From: Paracoccus subflavus
Lineage (GTDB): Bacteria > Pseudomonadota > Alphaproteobacteria > Rhodobacterales > Rhodobacteraceae
Length of the DNA: 64,000 bases
Reading direction: 5' to 3'
NCBI RefSeq assembly: GCF_004310345.1
Contig: NZ_SISK01000008.1
Span: 1-64,000, forward strand
The position numbers were made by a program, and so were the translations under genes. The notes below the pieces were generated by a model. It was not told where the DNA came from and ran no database searches. It saw nothing but the letters and a program-made list of their open reading frames with translations. Below, piece by piece: positions 1 through 9,201 of this stretch (the stretch's first letter is position 1; every line of letters starts with the position of its first letter).

Positions 1-581
1 CCGCGGGGCGCGGTATCGGCCGTGATCACGACCTTGGCGCCCGAGTCGTTGATGCGGTTCGCCAGCGCATCGGGTGAAAAGCCCGCAAAGACGATGGAGT
101 GGATGGCGCCGATCCGTGCGCAGGCCAGCATGGCATAGGCCGCCTCGGGGATCATCGGCAGATAGATGACCACTCGGTCGCCGCGCATGACGCCCTGGGA
201 CAGCAGCACATTGGCAAAGCGGTTCACCTTGTCGGACAGTTCGGCATAGGTGATGTGTTGCGCCGGGGTCTGGGGATCGTCGGGTTCGAAGATGATCGCG
301 GTCTGACCGGCGCGTGCGGGCAGGTGGCGGTCCACGCAGTTCACGCAGGCATTCAGGATGCCGTCCTCGTACCAGCGGATATCGACATTGCCAAAGGTGA
401 AATCGGTGTTCTTCACCTTGGTGAAGGGCGTGATCCAGTCCAGGCGCCTGCCTTCCCGGCCCCAGAACGATTCGGGATCGCTGATCGATTCCGCATAAAG
501 ACGGGCATAATCCGAAGGGGTGCACAGGGCATCCTCGAATCCTGCCGGAATCGGATGTTTTTCAATTGCTTCGCTGGTCAT
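1..581 (-). CDS. acsA: Acetyl-CoA synthetase, N-terminal part (3' end lies outside the window)
   Basis: Activates acetate to acetyl-CoA through an acetyl-AMP intermediate in the cytoplasm. About 193 N-terminal residues are visible; the family is about 650. The start of the family is clear: the [16 protein letters not shown] segment at residues 39-54, [22 protein letters not shown] at about 66-87, and [18 protein letters not shown] at 161-178. The ATG at 579-581 is preceded by a strong GAGGAGGGG ribosome site. The catalytic A3-A10 motifs are beyond the left edge, so completeness cannot be judged. A propionyl-CoA synthetase is the main alternative; the N-terminal motifs fit AcsA better. Confidence 0.92.
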   Translation of the reverse strand, partial: MTSEAIEKHPIPAGFEDALCTPSDYARLYAESISDPESFWGREGRRLDWITPFTKVKNTDFTFGNVDIRWYEDGILNACVNCVDRHLPARAGQTAIIFEPDDPQTPAQHITYAELSDKVNRFANVLLSQGVMRGDRVVIYLPMIPEAAYAMLACARIGAIHSIVFAGFSPDALANRINDSGAKVVITADTAPR

Positions 582-692
582 CGTCCCCTCCTCGTGCATA
601 GGTGGCAGCCGTCGTCCTGCCCCGTCGCGCTGCCCTGGTCCTGTCGGAATATCCCCGGCAGCAGAAGTTAAAGAAGAAGAAGATAAAAGGCT

Positions 693-719
693 AATCCTTT
701 TTTCAGAAAGGATTTTTTT
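693..719 (+). terminator. Terminator-like hairpin facing plus
   Basis: AATCCTTT (693-700), a six-base loop, AAAGGATT (707-714), then a run of T to 719. It has the shape of an intrinsic terminator on the plus strand, but no plus-strand gene ends here. It could block antisense transcripts entering acsA or act as a regulatory hairpin. Confidence 0.4.
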
Positions 720-731
720 GTAAATAAATTC

Positions 732-746
732 ACAGAAAATTTCTGT
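732..746. repeat. Palindrome ACAGAAA-A-TTTCTGT
   Basis: A perfect 7-bp inverted repeat around one central base in the acsA upstream region. It is a candidate operator; the binding protein is unknown. Confidence 0.35.
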
Positions 747-763
747 TGATGTAAATTGTTCAC

Positions 764-786
764 AAATCCGTCAATTGCGGATTTTT
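764..786 (+). terminator. Second terminator-like hairpin facing plus
   Basis: AAATCCG (764-770), loop TCAATTG, CGGATTT (778-784), followed by more T residues. Like the hairpin at 693-719, it has no obvious upstream plus-strand gene. Confidence 0.35.
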
Positions 787-885
787 GTCCGGGTGACAGG
801 GAATCCCAAGGGGACGCCCGACCGGGAACAATCCGCCGGTCCATCTGTTCCTCCACAGATGAGCCTTGCGGCGATGGAGGATCGG

Positions 886-1077
886 ATGCAGCACAATCCC
901 AAGACCGACCAGACGCGGCGGACGCCCCGCGACAGTTCAGGGGCCTTGCCCGATGGCGTTCGCGGAACGACGCGCGACGTGAACTATACGGTTCCGCAGG
1001 ACGAACACGAAGGCTATCCCGATCCGGCCAAGCCGGATCTCGGCCGCAAGGGTGCACCCCGCATGGACGCCCCCTGA
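886..1077 (+). CDS. Small hydrophilic protein, function unknown
   Basis: A 63-residue protein starting MQHNPKTDQTRR, rich in Asp, Pro, Arg and Gly, with no hydrophobic segment and probably largely disordered. The start was chosen because GGAGG at 876-880 sits five bases before ATG 886. An in-frame start upstream is possible but lacks such a site. Its TGA (1075-1077) directly abuts the stop of the TRAP permease on the other strand. No family was recognised. The partial gene at the right end of the window (63920) encodes a protein of similar character, but I see no clear homology. Confidence 0.6.
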   Translation: MQHNPKTDQTRRTPRDSSGALPDGVRGTTRDVNYTVPQDEHEGYPDPAKPDLGRKGAPRMDAP

Positions 1078-2397
1078 TCAGCCCAGCAGGCGCACCAGCC
1101 CCAGCGTGATGGCTGGAAAGGCGACCAGCAGCGCGATGCGGATGATGTCGCTGATCAGGAACGGCAGCACGCCACGGAAGCTTTCGATCATCGGCACATC
1201 GCGGGCCATGCCGTTGATGATGAATACGTTCATGCCGACCGGCGGGGTGATCAGCCCGACCTCGACCACGACCACGGCCAGGATGCCGAACCAGATCAGC
1301 GTCTCCTCGCGCGACATGCCGAAATCGAGCCCGGCGATGATCGGATAAAAGATCGGGATGGTCAGCAGCAGCATGGACATGGAATCCATGACGCAGCCCA
1401 GGGCCAGATACAGGGCCAGAATGGCCAGCAGGATCATCATCGGCGACAGGCCGGAATCCTGGATGGCCGCAGCCAGCAGCATCGGCGTCCGGGTCTGGGC
1501 CAGAAAGGCGTTGAAGATTTCCGCACCCAGCAGGATCAGAAAGATCATGGCCGACGTGACGGCAGTGCCGCGCAGACAGTCGGCGATGCCCCGCAGCCGC
1601 ATCCCGCCGTACAGCACCGCCAGAAGGCCGGTACAGAAGGCGCCGACAGAGGCCGCCTCGGTCGGAGTGAACCAGCCCCGATACATGCCCACGATCACCA
1701 GAACAAAGATTAGGATCAACGACCAGGTTTCCTGCAGGGCGGCCAGCCGTTCGGGCCAGGTGGCTCGGGGGCCTGCAGGGCCGTCCTCGGGATAGCGGCG
1801 CACAAAGACCGCCACGGCCAGCATGTATCCCAGGGCGGCCAGGATGCCGGGGATCATGGCGGCCACGAACATCGTGGCGATGCTCATTTCCGCCATCAGC
1901 GCATACAGGACCAGGATCACCGAAGGCGGGATCAGGATGCCCAGCGTGCCCCCCGCCGCCAGCGAACCCGTGGCCAGCGCACCGCTGTAATTGTATCGCC
2001 GCATTTCCGGCAGGGCGACCTGGCCCATGGTGGCGGCGGTGGCCAGCGACGATCCGCAGATCGCCCCGAATGCCGCGCATCCCCCGATCGAGGCCATCGC
2101 AAGCCCCCCGCGCCGGTGACCCAGAAAGGCCGCCGCCGTGCGGTAGAGCGCCCGGCTCATCCCCGCCTTGGTGGCGAACTCTCCCATTAGCACGAACAGG
2201 GGAATGACCGACAGCGAATAGGTCGAGAACTGGTAATAGGTCGAGGTCTTGAGAAAGGCCAGCAGCGGCGTGGTCCCCGTCCACAACGCATAGCCGCCCA
2301 GGCCCACGGCCAGCATCGACACGCCGATCGGCACGCGCACGGCCATCAGCGCCAGAAGAACCGCGAACGCGCTCAGCCCGGCGGCGATGCCCGTCAT
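1078..2397 (-). CDS. TRAP transporter large permease (DctM family)
   Basis: The 12-13-helix membrane subunit of a tripartite ATP-independent periplasmic transporter, 439 residues, the normal size. It forms the ion-coupled path for substrate delivered by the binding protein. Family landmarks include GEFATKAGMSRALYR near residue 75, the IPPSVILVLYALMAEMS segment, and LITPPVGMNVFIINGMA near the C terminus. The ATG (2395-2397) overlaps the TGA of the small permease gene by four bases, so the two are translationally coupled. The unit reads binding protein, small permease, large permease and lies directly downstream of pobA, which suggests an aromatic or hydroxy-acid substrate. Confidence 0.93.
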   Translation of the reverse strand: MTGIAAGLSAFAVLLALMAVRVPIGVSMLAVGLGGYALWTGTTPLLAFLKTSTYYQFSTYSLSVIPLFVLMGEFATKAGMSRALYRTAAAFLGHRRGGLAMASIGGCAAFGAICGSSLATAATMGQVALPEMRRYNYSGALATGSLAAGGTLGILIPPSVILVLYALMAEMSIATMFVAAMIPGILAALGYMLAVAVFVRRYPEDGPAGPRATWPERLAALQETWSLILIFVLVIVGMYRGWFTPTEAASVGAFCTGLLAVLYGGMRLRGIADCLRGTAVTSAMIFLILLGAEIFNAFLAQTRTPMLLAAAIQDSGLSPMMILLAILALYLALGCVMDSMSMLLLTIPIFYPIIAGLDFGMSREETLIWFGILAVVVVEVGLITPPVGMNVFIINGMARDVPMIESFRGVLPFLISDIIRIALLVAFPAITLGLVRLLG

Positions 2398-2936
2398 GCC
2401 CGCGCCTTTCGCAGATGCCCGATGGTGGTGGCGGCGCAGGTCGCGACCAGCAGCAGCATGGCGGGAAGGATGATCGGAAAGGTCCACCACAGCGGAATGC
2501 GCAGCACCATGGTCTGTTCGCCGTATTCGCGCATCTCGGCCCCGCCATGGAACAGCCGCCAGGCCAGCAGGGCGGCGATCAGAAGATACAGCAGATCGCC
2601 CGCCGCCTCGAGCAGGTGGTTGCTGCGCGGGGTGGATTTCGACGTGAAGAAATCCACCAGCACGTTGCCGCCCGTGACCTGACACCAGGGCAGAAAGCAG
2701 AAGATCGCCACCGCGCTGCCCAGTTCGACCAGTTCGAAATCGCCGGGGATCGGCGCCCCCAGAAAGCTGCGCCGCAGAACGCTGGCGACCGTCATCAACA
2801 TCATCGCCAGCAGCACCGCCCCGCCCAGGGCGGCAAAGAATCTGCACAGGGCGGCGATCCAGCCGGGCACCGACACCGGCAGCGCGTGTTCGGTCAGCGC
2901 CGCATCCCCGGCCTCGCCCCCCTCCTGGCCCGTCAT
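2394..2936 (-). CDS. TRAP transporter small permease (DctQ family)
   Basis: A 180-residue protein with four predicted membrane helices (about 28-50, 67-85, 111-127, 147-170), matching the DctQ fold. It pairs with the DctM permease to form the membrane complex. The conserved DctQ segment around residues 55-90 (RRSFLGAPIPGDFELVELG, then FCFLPWCQ) is present. It overlaps the binding-protein gene (2933-2936) and the large permease gene (2394-2397) by ATGA junctions, so the three are one transcript. Confidence 0.9.
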   Translation of the reverse strand: MTGQEGGEAGDAALTEHALPVSVPGWIAALCRFFAALGGAVLLAMMLMTVASVLRRSFLGAPIPGDFELVELGSAVAIFCFLPWCQVTGGNVLVDFFTSKSTPRSNHLLEAAGDLLYLLIAALLAWRLFHGGAEMREYGEQTMVLRIPLWWTFPIILPAMLLLVATCAATTIGHLRKARA

Positions 2937-3961
2937 TCGGCCCTTGCCCGGTCCAGCATGGCGCGGGCGTCGTCCAGCATCGCCTGCCCGTCATGGCCCG
3001 CATCGGTCATGGCCTTGACCCAGGTGTCGATCACCGGCTGGCTGGCCTGACGCCATTCGTCCAGGTTTTCCTCGGGGATGACGGTGACGGTGTTGCCCGC
3101 GTCGATGGCCTTCTGGCGTTCGGCCGCCTCGGCCTTGTCAAAGGCGGTGCCGGCCAGGTCGGCAAGGGCCGCGCCGGAATTGGCGTCGATCACCTGCTTC
3201 AGATCGTCGGGCAGCGCGTTATAGGCCGCCTGGTTCATCACCAATGCCATCACGGCCGAGGACAGCCCGCCGTTCTCGGACCCGAATTCGGTGTGGTTGC
3301 GGGTGACGGATTCGATGCGCAGGCTTCCGAACACCTCCCACGGGATGACGGCGCCGTCGATGACGCCGCTGGTCAGCGCCTGGGGCACCTCGGGGACGGG
3401 CATCCCCACGGCCGTCGCGCCCAGGGCGTTCAGCCCGTCGGTCATGGTGCGCGACGGCGCACGGACCTTCAGTCCCGCCAGGTCGGCGACGCCTGCCACC
3501 GCCTTGTCCTTGGTATGCAGCTTGTAGGCGGCGGGGGCATGGATCAGCAGCGGGTGGACGCCCGCCAGTTCGTCGGCCATGTATTTCTTCTGGTATTCCT
3601 GAAGCGCGGCGGTGGTTTCGGCGGCGCTGCCCGACAGGAAGGGCAGTTCGAACACCTCGGACAGGGGGAACCGGCCGGGGGTATAGCCCAGCAGCGTCCA
3701 GGCGATGTCCACCACCCCGTCGCGGGCTTGGTCGAACAGCTGCGGCGGGCGTCCGCCCAGTTGCATCGACGGATAGATCTGCACGTCGATGCGCCCGCCC
3801 GACTGGTCCTCGACCATCTTATCCCATGGCTCAAGCACGCCCTTCTGGATGGGCGCATCCGCCGACAGGAAATGGTGGACGCGCAGCGTCACCTCTTGTG
3901 CCGGGGCGGGAGTTCCCAGGCAGATCGCTGCGACCGTAGCCAGCAATGTCGTTTTTCCCAT
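2933..3961 (-). CDS. TRAP substrate-binding protein (DctP family)
   Basis: A 342-residue periplasmic binding protein. The N terminus MGKTTLLATVAAICLGTPAPA is a signal peptide. The body has DctP hallmarks: FDQARDGVVDIAWTLLGYTPGRFP, the AGLKVRAPSRTMTDGLNALGA segment containing the carboxylate-binding Arg region, and VPQALTSGVIDGAVIP. The start is set by ATG 3961 behind GGGAGGGAACAAGGATC; a longer open frame upstream has no signal sequence. Only 62 bases separate it from the pobA stop, so it is probably transcribed with pobA and may bind 4-hydroxybenzoate or a related acid. The ligand is inferred from context only. Confidence 0.9.
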   Translation of the reverse strand: MGKTTLLATVAAICLGTPAPAQEVTLRVHHFLSADAPIQKGVLEPWDKMVEDQSGGRIDVQIYPSMQLGGRPPQLFDQARDGVVDIAWTLLGYTPGRFPLSEVFELPFLSGSAAETTAALQEYQKKYMADELAGVHPLLIHAPAAYKLHTKDKAVAGVADLAGLKVRAPSRTMTDGLNALGATAVGMPVPEVPQALTSGVIDGAVIPWEVFGSLRIESVTRNHTEFGSENGGLSSAVMALVMNQAAYNALPDDLKQVIDANSGAALADLAGTAFDKAEAAERQKAIDAGNTVTVIPEENLDEWRQASQPVIDTWVKAMTDAGHDGQAMLDDARAMLDRARAE

Positions 3962-4023
3962 GATCCTTGTTCCCTCCCAGATGATCGTGTTTGGTGTCAA
4001 CCGTGCCGCACAGGGCGGCCGCG

Positions 4024-5355
<1,332 letters not shown>

Positions 5356-5365
5356 TCATGCGCCG

Positions 5366-6181
5366 TCACGTCAGCGGCACAAGACGTTTTGCGGCGGCGA
5401 CCGTGCGGTCCAGCCAGACGTGTTCCAGCGCGCGGGTGGCCTCCATGTCGTCTGATTGCGGCAGCCAGTGTTCCAGGATCACGCTCATGTCGGGGTCGCG
5501 ATCCGACAGCATGTCCAGGATCTGCGCCAGTTCGGCCCGGCCGTCGCCCAGAGGCGTACCATGGATGCGGAAACCCACGCCATAGGGGTCGGGGGTGATC
5601 TGATAGTCCTTGAAATGCAGATTGATGGCATAGGGCGCCAGCATCCGCACCGTGTCCATCGGCCATTCGCCCGCGCAGATGGAATTGGCGACATCCAGGC
5701 AGACGCCCAATGCATCGTCCGCCACCGTGTCCAGCAGTTCGACCATCCGGGGCGAGGGGTAGTTGAAGTGGTTCTCGATGGCAAAGCGCAGGCCCGCCGC
5801 CTTGCCGCCCGGCAGCAGGTCGCGCAGTTGCGCGGCCAGATCCGGGACGGGGATCGCCGCGTCTTCGGCATCCAGAGCCACGCGCAGGATGTGGGACCCG
5901 ATGCGCTGGCCTATGGGGATATAGCGGGCCAGTTCGTCGGCGTTGAAGCCTTGGGTGCCCAGTTCCAGCGTCATGCCGTATGCGTCGGCCCGCACTTTCA
6001 GCGCCCGGTGGTCGTCGGCGGACAGCCGGTCCAGCGGCAGGTTGTCGGCATATTGCACGACCGACAACCCATGGCCATGCGCGATTTCCAGCACCTGCAT
6101 CGCCGCCATGGGCGTGGGCGGCTGTTGGTCCTTGATGCCGATGTTCCAGCGAAAGGCATAGGAGCCCAAGCCGAGTTTCAT
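5366..6181 (-). CDS. Sugar phosphate isomerase/epimerase-like TIM-barrel protein
   Basis: A 271-residue AP-endonuclease-2-type TIM barrel, the fold used by xylose-isomerase-like sugar isomerases and epimerases. The four metal ligands of the family can be read: Glu136 (AIENH), Asp163 (CLDVANS), His189 (LHFKD) and Glu237 (ILEHW). It is the last gene of the minus-strand unit tktN-tktC-SDR-isomerase, 46 bases after the SDR gene. It probably interconverts the sugar or sugar-acid intermediate that the dehydrogenase and transketolase handle. The substrate cannot be named from sequence. Confidence 0.82.
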   Translation of the reverse strand: MKLGLGSYAFRWNIGIKDQQPPTPMAAMQVLEIAHGHGLSVVQYADNLPLDRLSADDHRALKVRADAYGMTLELGTQGFNADELARYIPIGQRIGSHILRVALDAEDAAIPVPDLAAQLRDLLPGGKAAGLRFAIENHFNYPSPRMVELLDTVADDALGVCLDVANSICAGEWPMDTVRMLAPYAINLHFKDYQITPDPYGVGFRIHGTPLGDGRAELAQILDMLSDRDPDMSVILEHWLPQSDDMEATRALEHVWLDRTVAAAKRLVPLT

Positions 6182-6227
6182 GCTTTTTCCCCGTGAAAGG
6201 GCGCCGGCCGACCCGGCGCCGCAAGGT

Positions 6228-6986
6228 TCAGTGGATTAGAGACCCGCCGTTCACATCGACCTCGGACCCGGTAACATAGGACGCAATGTCCGACGCCAGG
6301 AACAGCGCGCAGCCCGCGACCTCCTCGGCGGTGCCGGGGCGGCCCATGGGGATGCCCGCGTTGATCGTCACGCGCATGTCGTCGGTCAGCTTGCCCGCGG
6401 TAATGTCGGTTGCGATGAAGCCGGGGCAGATGGCATTGGCGCGCACGTTGTCGGGGGCCAGTTCGCGGGCCATGGCCTTGGTCAGGCCCAGCACGCCCGC
6501 CTTGGCCGCCGAATAATGCGGCCCGCCGAAGATGCCGCCGCCGCGCTGCGCGCTGACTGACGACATGTTGACGATGGCGCCCGATTTCTGCGCGCGCATC
6601 TGCGGGATCACCGCCTGGCTGCAATACAGCGTGCCGCGCAGGTTCACGTCCAGCACCGCGTCATAGTTGCCGGGCGCGATGTCCATGATCTTCAGCGGCT
6701 GGGTGATGCCCGCATTATTCACCAGAACGTCGATGCGGCCCCACTGGGCGATCAGCCCATCGAAGGCGGCCTTGACGCTGTTCTGGTCGGTGACGTTGCA
6801 GGTCAGGCCGACATGGCCTTCGCCCAGGGTCGCGGCTGCCTCTTTCGCGGCGGCCCCGTCCAGGTCCAGGATGGCGACGGTGGCGCCGTGCTGCGCGAAC
6901 AGCCGCGCGGTGGCCAGGCCCAAGCCGCGTTTCGATGCGGCGCCGGTGATGACGGCGTATTTGCCGGTCAGAAGTGCAGTGGTCAC
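6228..6986 (-). CDS. Short-chain dehydrogenase/reductase (SDR)
   Basis: A classical NAD(P)-dependent SDR of 252 residues. It has the TGAASKRGLG cofactor motif (14-23), NNAG (90-93), catalytic Ser142/143 and Tyr158-x3-Lys162. It starts at GTG 6986, preceded by AAGGGAGGAAACCC. Asp41 after the second beta strand suggests NAD preference. It lies 22 bases downstream of the transketolase C-half gene. A role oxidising a sugar alcohol or polyol in the same pathway is inferred from context. 3-oxoacyl-ACP reductase would be the default automatic name but does not fit the neighbours. Confidence 0.85.
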   Translation of the reverse strand: MTTALLTGKYAVITGAASKRGLGLATARLFAQHGATVAILDLDGAAAKEAAATLGEGHVGLTCNVTDQNSVKAAFDGLIAQWGRIDVLVNNAGITQPLKIMDIAPGNYDAVLDVNLRGTLYCSQAVIPQMRAQKSGAIVNMSSVSAQRGGGIFGGPHYSAAKAGVLGLTKAMARELAPDNVRANAICPGFIATDITAGKLTDDMRVTINAGIPMGRPGTAEEVAGCALFLASDIASYVTGSEVDVNGGSLIH

Positions 6987-7008
6987 GGGTTTCCTCCCTT
7001 GGAAAACG

Positions 7009-8049
7009 TCAAAGCCAGCCGCGGATCTGGCGGATCATCGCGTCGGTCGAGATGCCGTAGCGGTCGTGCAGCGTCGGCAGCGCCCCCGCGTCCAGGAACC
7101 GGTCGGGCAGGCCGATCATGCGGAACGGCGGCGTGACGCCGTGTGTCAGCAGGGTGCCTGCAACGGCTTCGCCCAGACCACCGATGACGGTGTGGTTTTC
7201 GGCGGTGACGACCAGGCGGGTGCCGCGCCCGGCCTCGGCCAGGATGGTGTCGGTGTCCAGCGGCTTGATGGTCGGGCAATGCAGCACCGCGACCGAGATG
7301 CCCTCCCGTTCCATCTGCACCGCAGCATCGAGCGCGCGCATGGTCATGAACCCGGACGAGATGACCAGGGCGTCGCCGCCGTCGCGCAACAGTTTTGCCT
7401 TGCCCAGTTCGAATTTGTAGTGGGGGCAGTGCTGGCGGAGGACCGAGGGCACCTTGCCGCGCAGCAGCCGCATATAGACCGGGCCGGGGTGGTCGATGAT
7501 CGCGGGCACGGCCTCGGCCACATCGATGGCGTCGCAGGGGTCCACGATGGTCAGGTTGGGCAGGCCCCGGAAGATCGCCAGATCCTCGGTCGCCTGGTGG
7601 CTTGGACCGTATCCGGTGGTCAGGCCGGGCAGGGCGCAGACGATTTTGACGGGCAGGTATTCCTCGGCGATGGCCATGGCGATGAAGTCATAGGCCCGGC
7701 GGGACGCGAACACCGCGTAGGTGGTGGCAAAGGGGACAAAGCCTTCGCGCGCCATGCCGGCGGCGGCGGACACCATCACCTGTTCGGCCATGCCCATCTG
7801 GTAGAAGCGGTCGGGGAACGCCTCGGCAAAGACGTGCAGGTCGGTGTACTTGGCCAGATCCGCGGTCAGGCCGACGATGCGCGGATCGTTCCGGGCGGTG
7901 TCCACAAGCGCATGGCCGAAGGGCGCGGAGACGGAATCATAGCCTTCCGCCGCCAGCGAGGCGATCATGGCCGAGGTCTTGGCCCCGCCGGTGCCGGGCT
8001 GCCGGGGTTCATATTTGCGGTGCGGGTCATAGCGATGCTGGATGGTCAT
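7009..8049 (-). CDS. Transketolase, C-terminal subunit (pyrimidine-binding half)
   Basis: The second half of a split, thiamine-diphosphate-dependent transketolase; 346 residues holding the Pyr and C-terminal domains. The cofactor-activating Glu lies in FYQMGMAEQVMVSAAAG (Glu89 from this start), and GYGPSHQATEDLA carries a substrate-site His. ATG 8049 is preferred because GGAG lies eight bases upstream; a GTG at 8058 overlapping the tktN stop is the alternative. It must pair with the N-half encoded just upstream. Split transketolases of this kind often act in dedicated catabolic pathways such as sulfosugar and apiose degradation. The acceptor and donor here are unknown. Confidence 0.88.
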   Translation of the reverse strand: MTIQHRYDPHRKYEPRQPGTGGAKTSAMIASLAAEGYDSVSAPFGHALVDTARNDPRIVGLTADLAKYTDLHVFAEAFPDRFYQMGMAEQVMVSAAAGMAREGFVPFATTYAVFASRRAYDFIAMAIAEEYLPVKIVCALPGLTTGYGPSHQATEDLAIFRGLPNLTIVDPCDAIDVAEAVPAIIDHPGPVYMRLLRGKVPSVLRQHCPHYKFELGKAKLLRDGGDALVISSGFMTMRALDAAVQMEREGISVAVLHCPTIKPLDTDTILAEAGRGTRLVVTAENHTVIGGLGEAVAGTLLTHGVTPPFRMIGLPDRFLDAGALPTLHDRYGISTDAMIRQIRGWL

Positions 8050-8054
8050 GAGGG

Positions 8055-8909
8055 TCACTCCGGCCGGGTTTCGTCAAGGACGCTCAGCGCCTTTTGCCAT
8101 TCGTCGGCCTCGACCCGGACGAAATGGGTGATTTCGCGGCTTTCTAGGAACGGCACGCCCTTGCACATCACCGTGTCGCAGACGATGGCGCGGGGCCGGT
8201 CGCCCTCCAGGTTGCGGGCCGTGTTGAAAGCCGCGACCAGGGCGTCGAGGTCGTTGCCGTCCACCCGCTGCACATGCCAGCCGAAGGCCGCCCACTTGTC
8301 GGGCAAGGGTTCGGCGGACAGGGTTTCCGTGGACTTGCCGTCAGCCTGCTGGTCGTTGAAATCGACGATGCAGATCAGGTTTCCCAGCCGGTGATGGGCG
8401 GCGGCCATCGCCGCCTCCCACGTGGACCCCTCGCCCAGTTCGCCGTCCGACATCAGGTTGTAGACGAAAGCGGGATTTCCCTTGGCCCTGAGGCCAAGCG
8501 CCATGCCGACCGCGATGCCCAGGCCCTGGCCCAGGGATCCGCCGGTGATCTCCATCCCCGGCGTATAGGCGGCCATGCCGGACATCGGCAGGCGCGAGTC
8601 GTCGGCGCCATAGGTTTCCAGCTCGGCCTCGGGCAGGATCCCCGCCTCGATCAGCGCGGCATAAAGCGCGATAGCGTAATGGCCGATAGACAGCAGGAAG
8701 CGGTCGCGGCCTTCCCATTCCGGATCGGCGGGGCGGTGGTTCAGCGCGTGGAAATAGGACACCGCCAGCACGTCCGCGACGCCAAGCGCCTGTCCGACAT
8801 AGCCTTGTCCCTGAACCTTGCCCATGCGCACGGCCTTGCGGCGGATGTCCCAGGCGCGGCGCGCAAGACTGGTATTCGACAGCACCGCTGCCGAGCGTTC
8901 ATGTTGCAT
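8055..8909 (-). CDS. Transketolase, N-terminal subunit (diphosphate-binding half)
   Basis: The first gene of the minus-strand unit, 284 residues. It carries the thiamine-diphosphate motif SDGE (154-157) followed about 27 residues later by DFND (183-186), the GHY loop (76-78) and the glycine-rich GGSLGQGLGIAVGMALG. ATG 8909 is chosen because AGGGAGGAAC precedes it. It abuts the C-half gene and is almost certainly a subunit of the same heterotetramer. The divergent promoter region to the TRAP operon begins right upstream. Confidence 0.88.
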   Translation of the reverse strand: MQHERSAAVLSNTSLARRAWDIRRKAVRMGKVQGQGYVGQALGVADVLAVSYFHALNHRPADPEWEGRDRFLLSIGHYAIALYAALIEAGILPEAELETYGADDSRLPMSGMAAYTPGMEITGGSLGQGLGIAVGMALGLRAKGNPAFVYNLMSDGELGEGSTWEAAMAAAHHRLGNLICIVDFNDQQADGKSTETLSAEPLPDKWAAFGWHVQRVDGNDLDALVAAFNTARNLEGDRPRAIVCDTVMCKGVPFLESREITHFVRVEADEWQKALSVLDETRPE

Positions 8910-9201
8910 GGTTCCTCCCTTGGGCAGCGGATGCGGCGGCACCCACGGCGTCTTTTTAACTGGGCGTCAAAACGACCTCGGTGCAATTAAGTTTTCCTGT
9001 GGGTTTGCTAAGCACAGCTTAGGTGACGCGCGCGCAGGAATCGGACAGGGTTTTCCTAGCCGAGCGGGGAGGACGCTCTGCCCCACGTGACATGCCAACC
9101 GGTATGATGCCGCGAACTTGCCAAAGGTCGCCGGCACGGATCGCCGGTCGCTGCCGGGGCATCCCCTCATGCCGGACAACCGATGCTCTGGGAGGGGCCA
9201 T
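8910..9201. promoter_or_regulatory. Divergent promoter region between the transketolase unit and the TRAP unit
   Basis: 292 bases without a gene between two divergent operons that probably serve one pathway. It contains the inverted repeat at 9008-9022 and an AT-richer stretch around 8952-9010. No other coding signal was seen. Confidence 0.6.
9008..9022. promoter_or_regulatory. Inverted repeat CTAAGC-ACA-GCTTAG, candidate operator
   Basis: A perfect 6-bp inverted repeat with a three-base centre, in the middle of the divergent region. The position suits an operator controlling both arms. The LysR-type gene at 12953 is the nearest regulator, but which protein binds is not known. Confidence 0.5.

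Larger units (their letters stand above)
582..885. other. Gene-free divergent region between acsA and a small protein gene
   Basis: About 300 bases upstream of acsA (minus) and of the small gene at 886 (plus). The stretch from about 668 to 790 is AT-rich, unlike the rest of the window, and holds three inverted repeats (693-714, 732-746, 764-784). Promoters for both genes should lie here. No known regulator motif was recognised with confidence. Confidence 0.6.

Noticed and set aside
668..2548. Long minus-strand open frame overlapping the TRAP permease gene
   Set aside because: It is an out-of-frame shadow of the DctM gene at 1078-2397; the low-complexity Arg/Gly/His-rich translation shows no domain.
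6667..8394. 575-codon plus-strand open frame
   Set aside because: Antisense to the SDR and transketolase genes, which have clear catalytic motifs; the open frame results from high GC.
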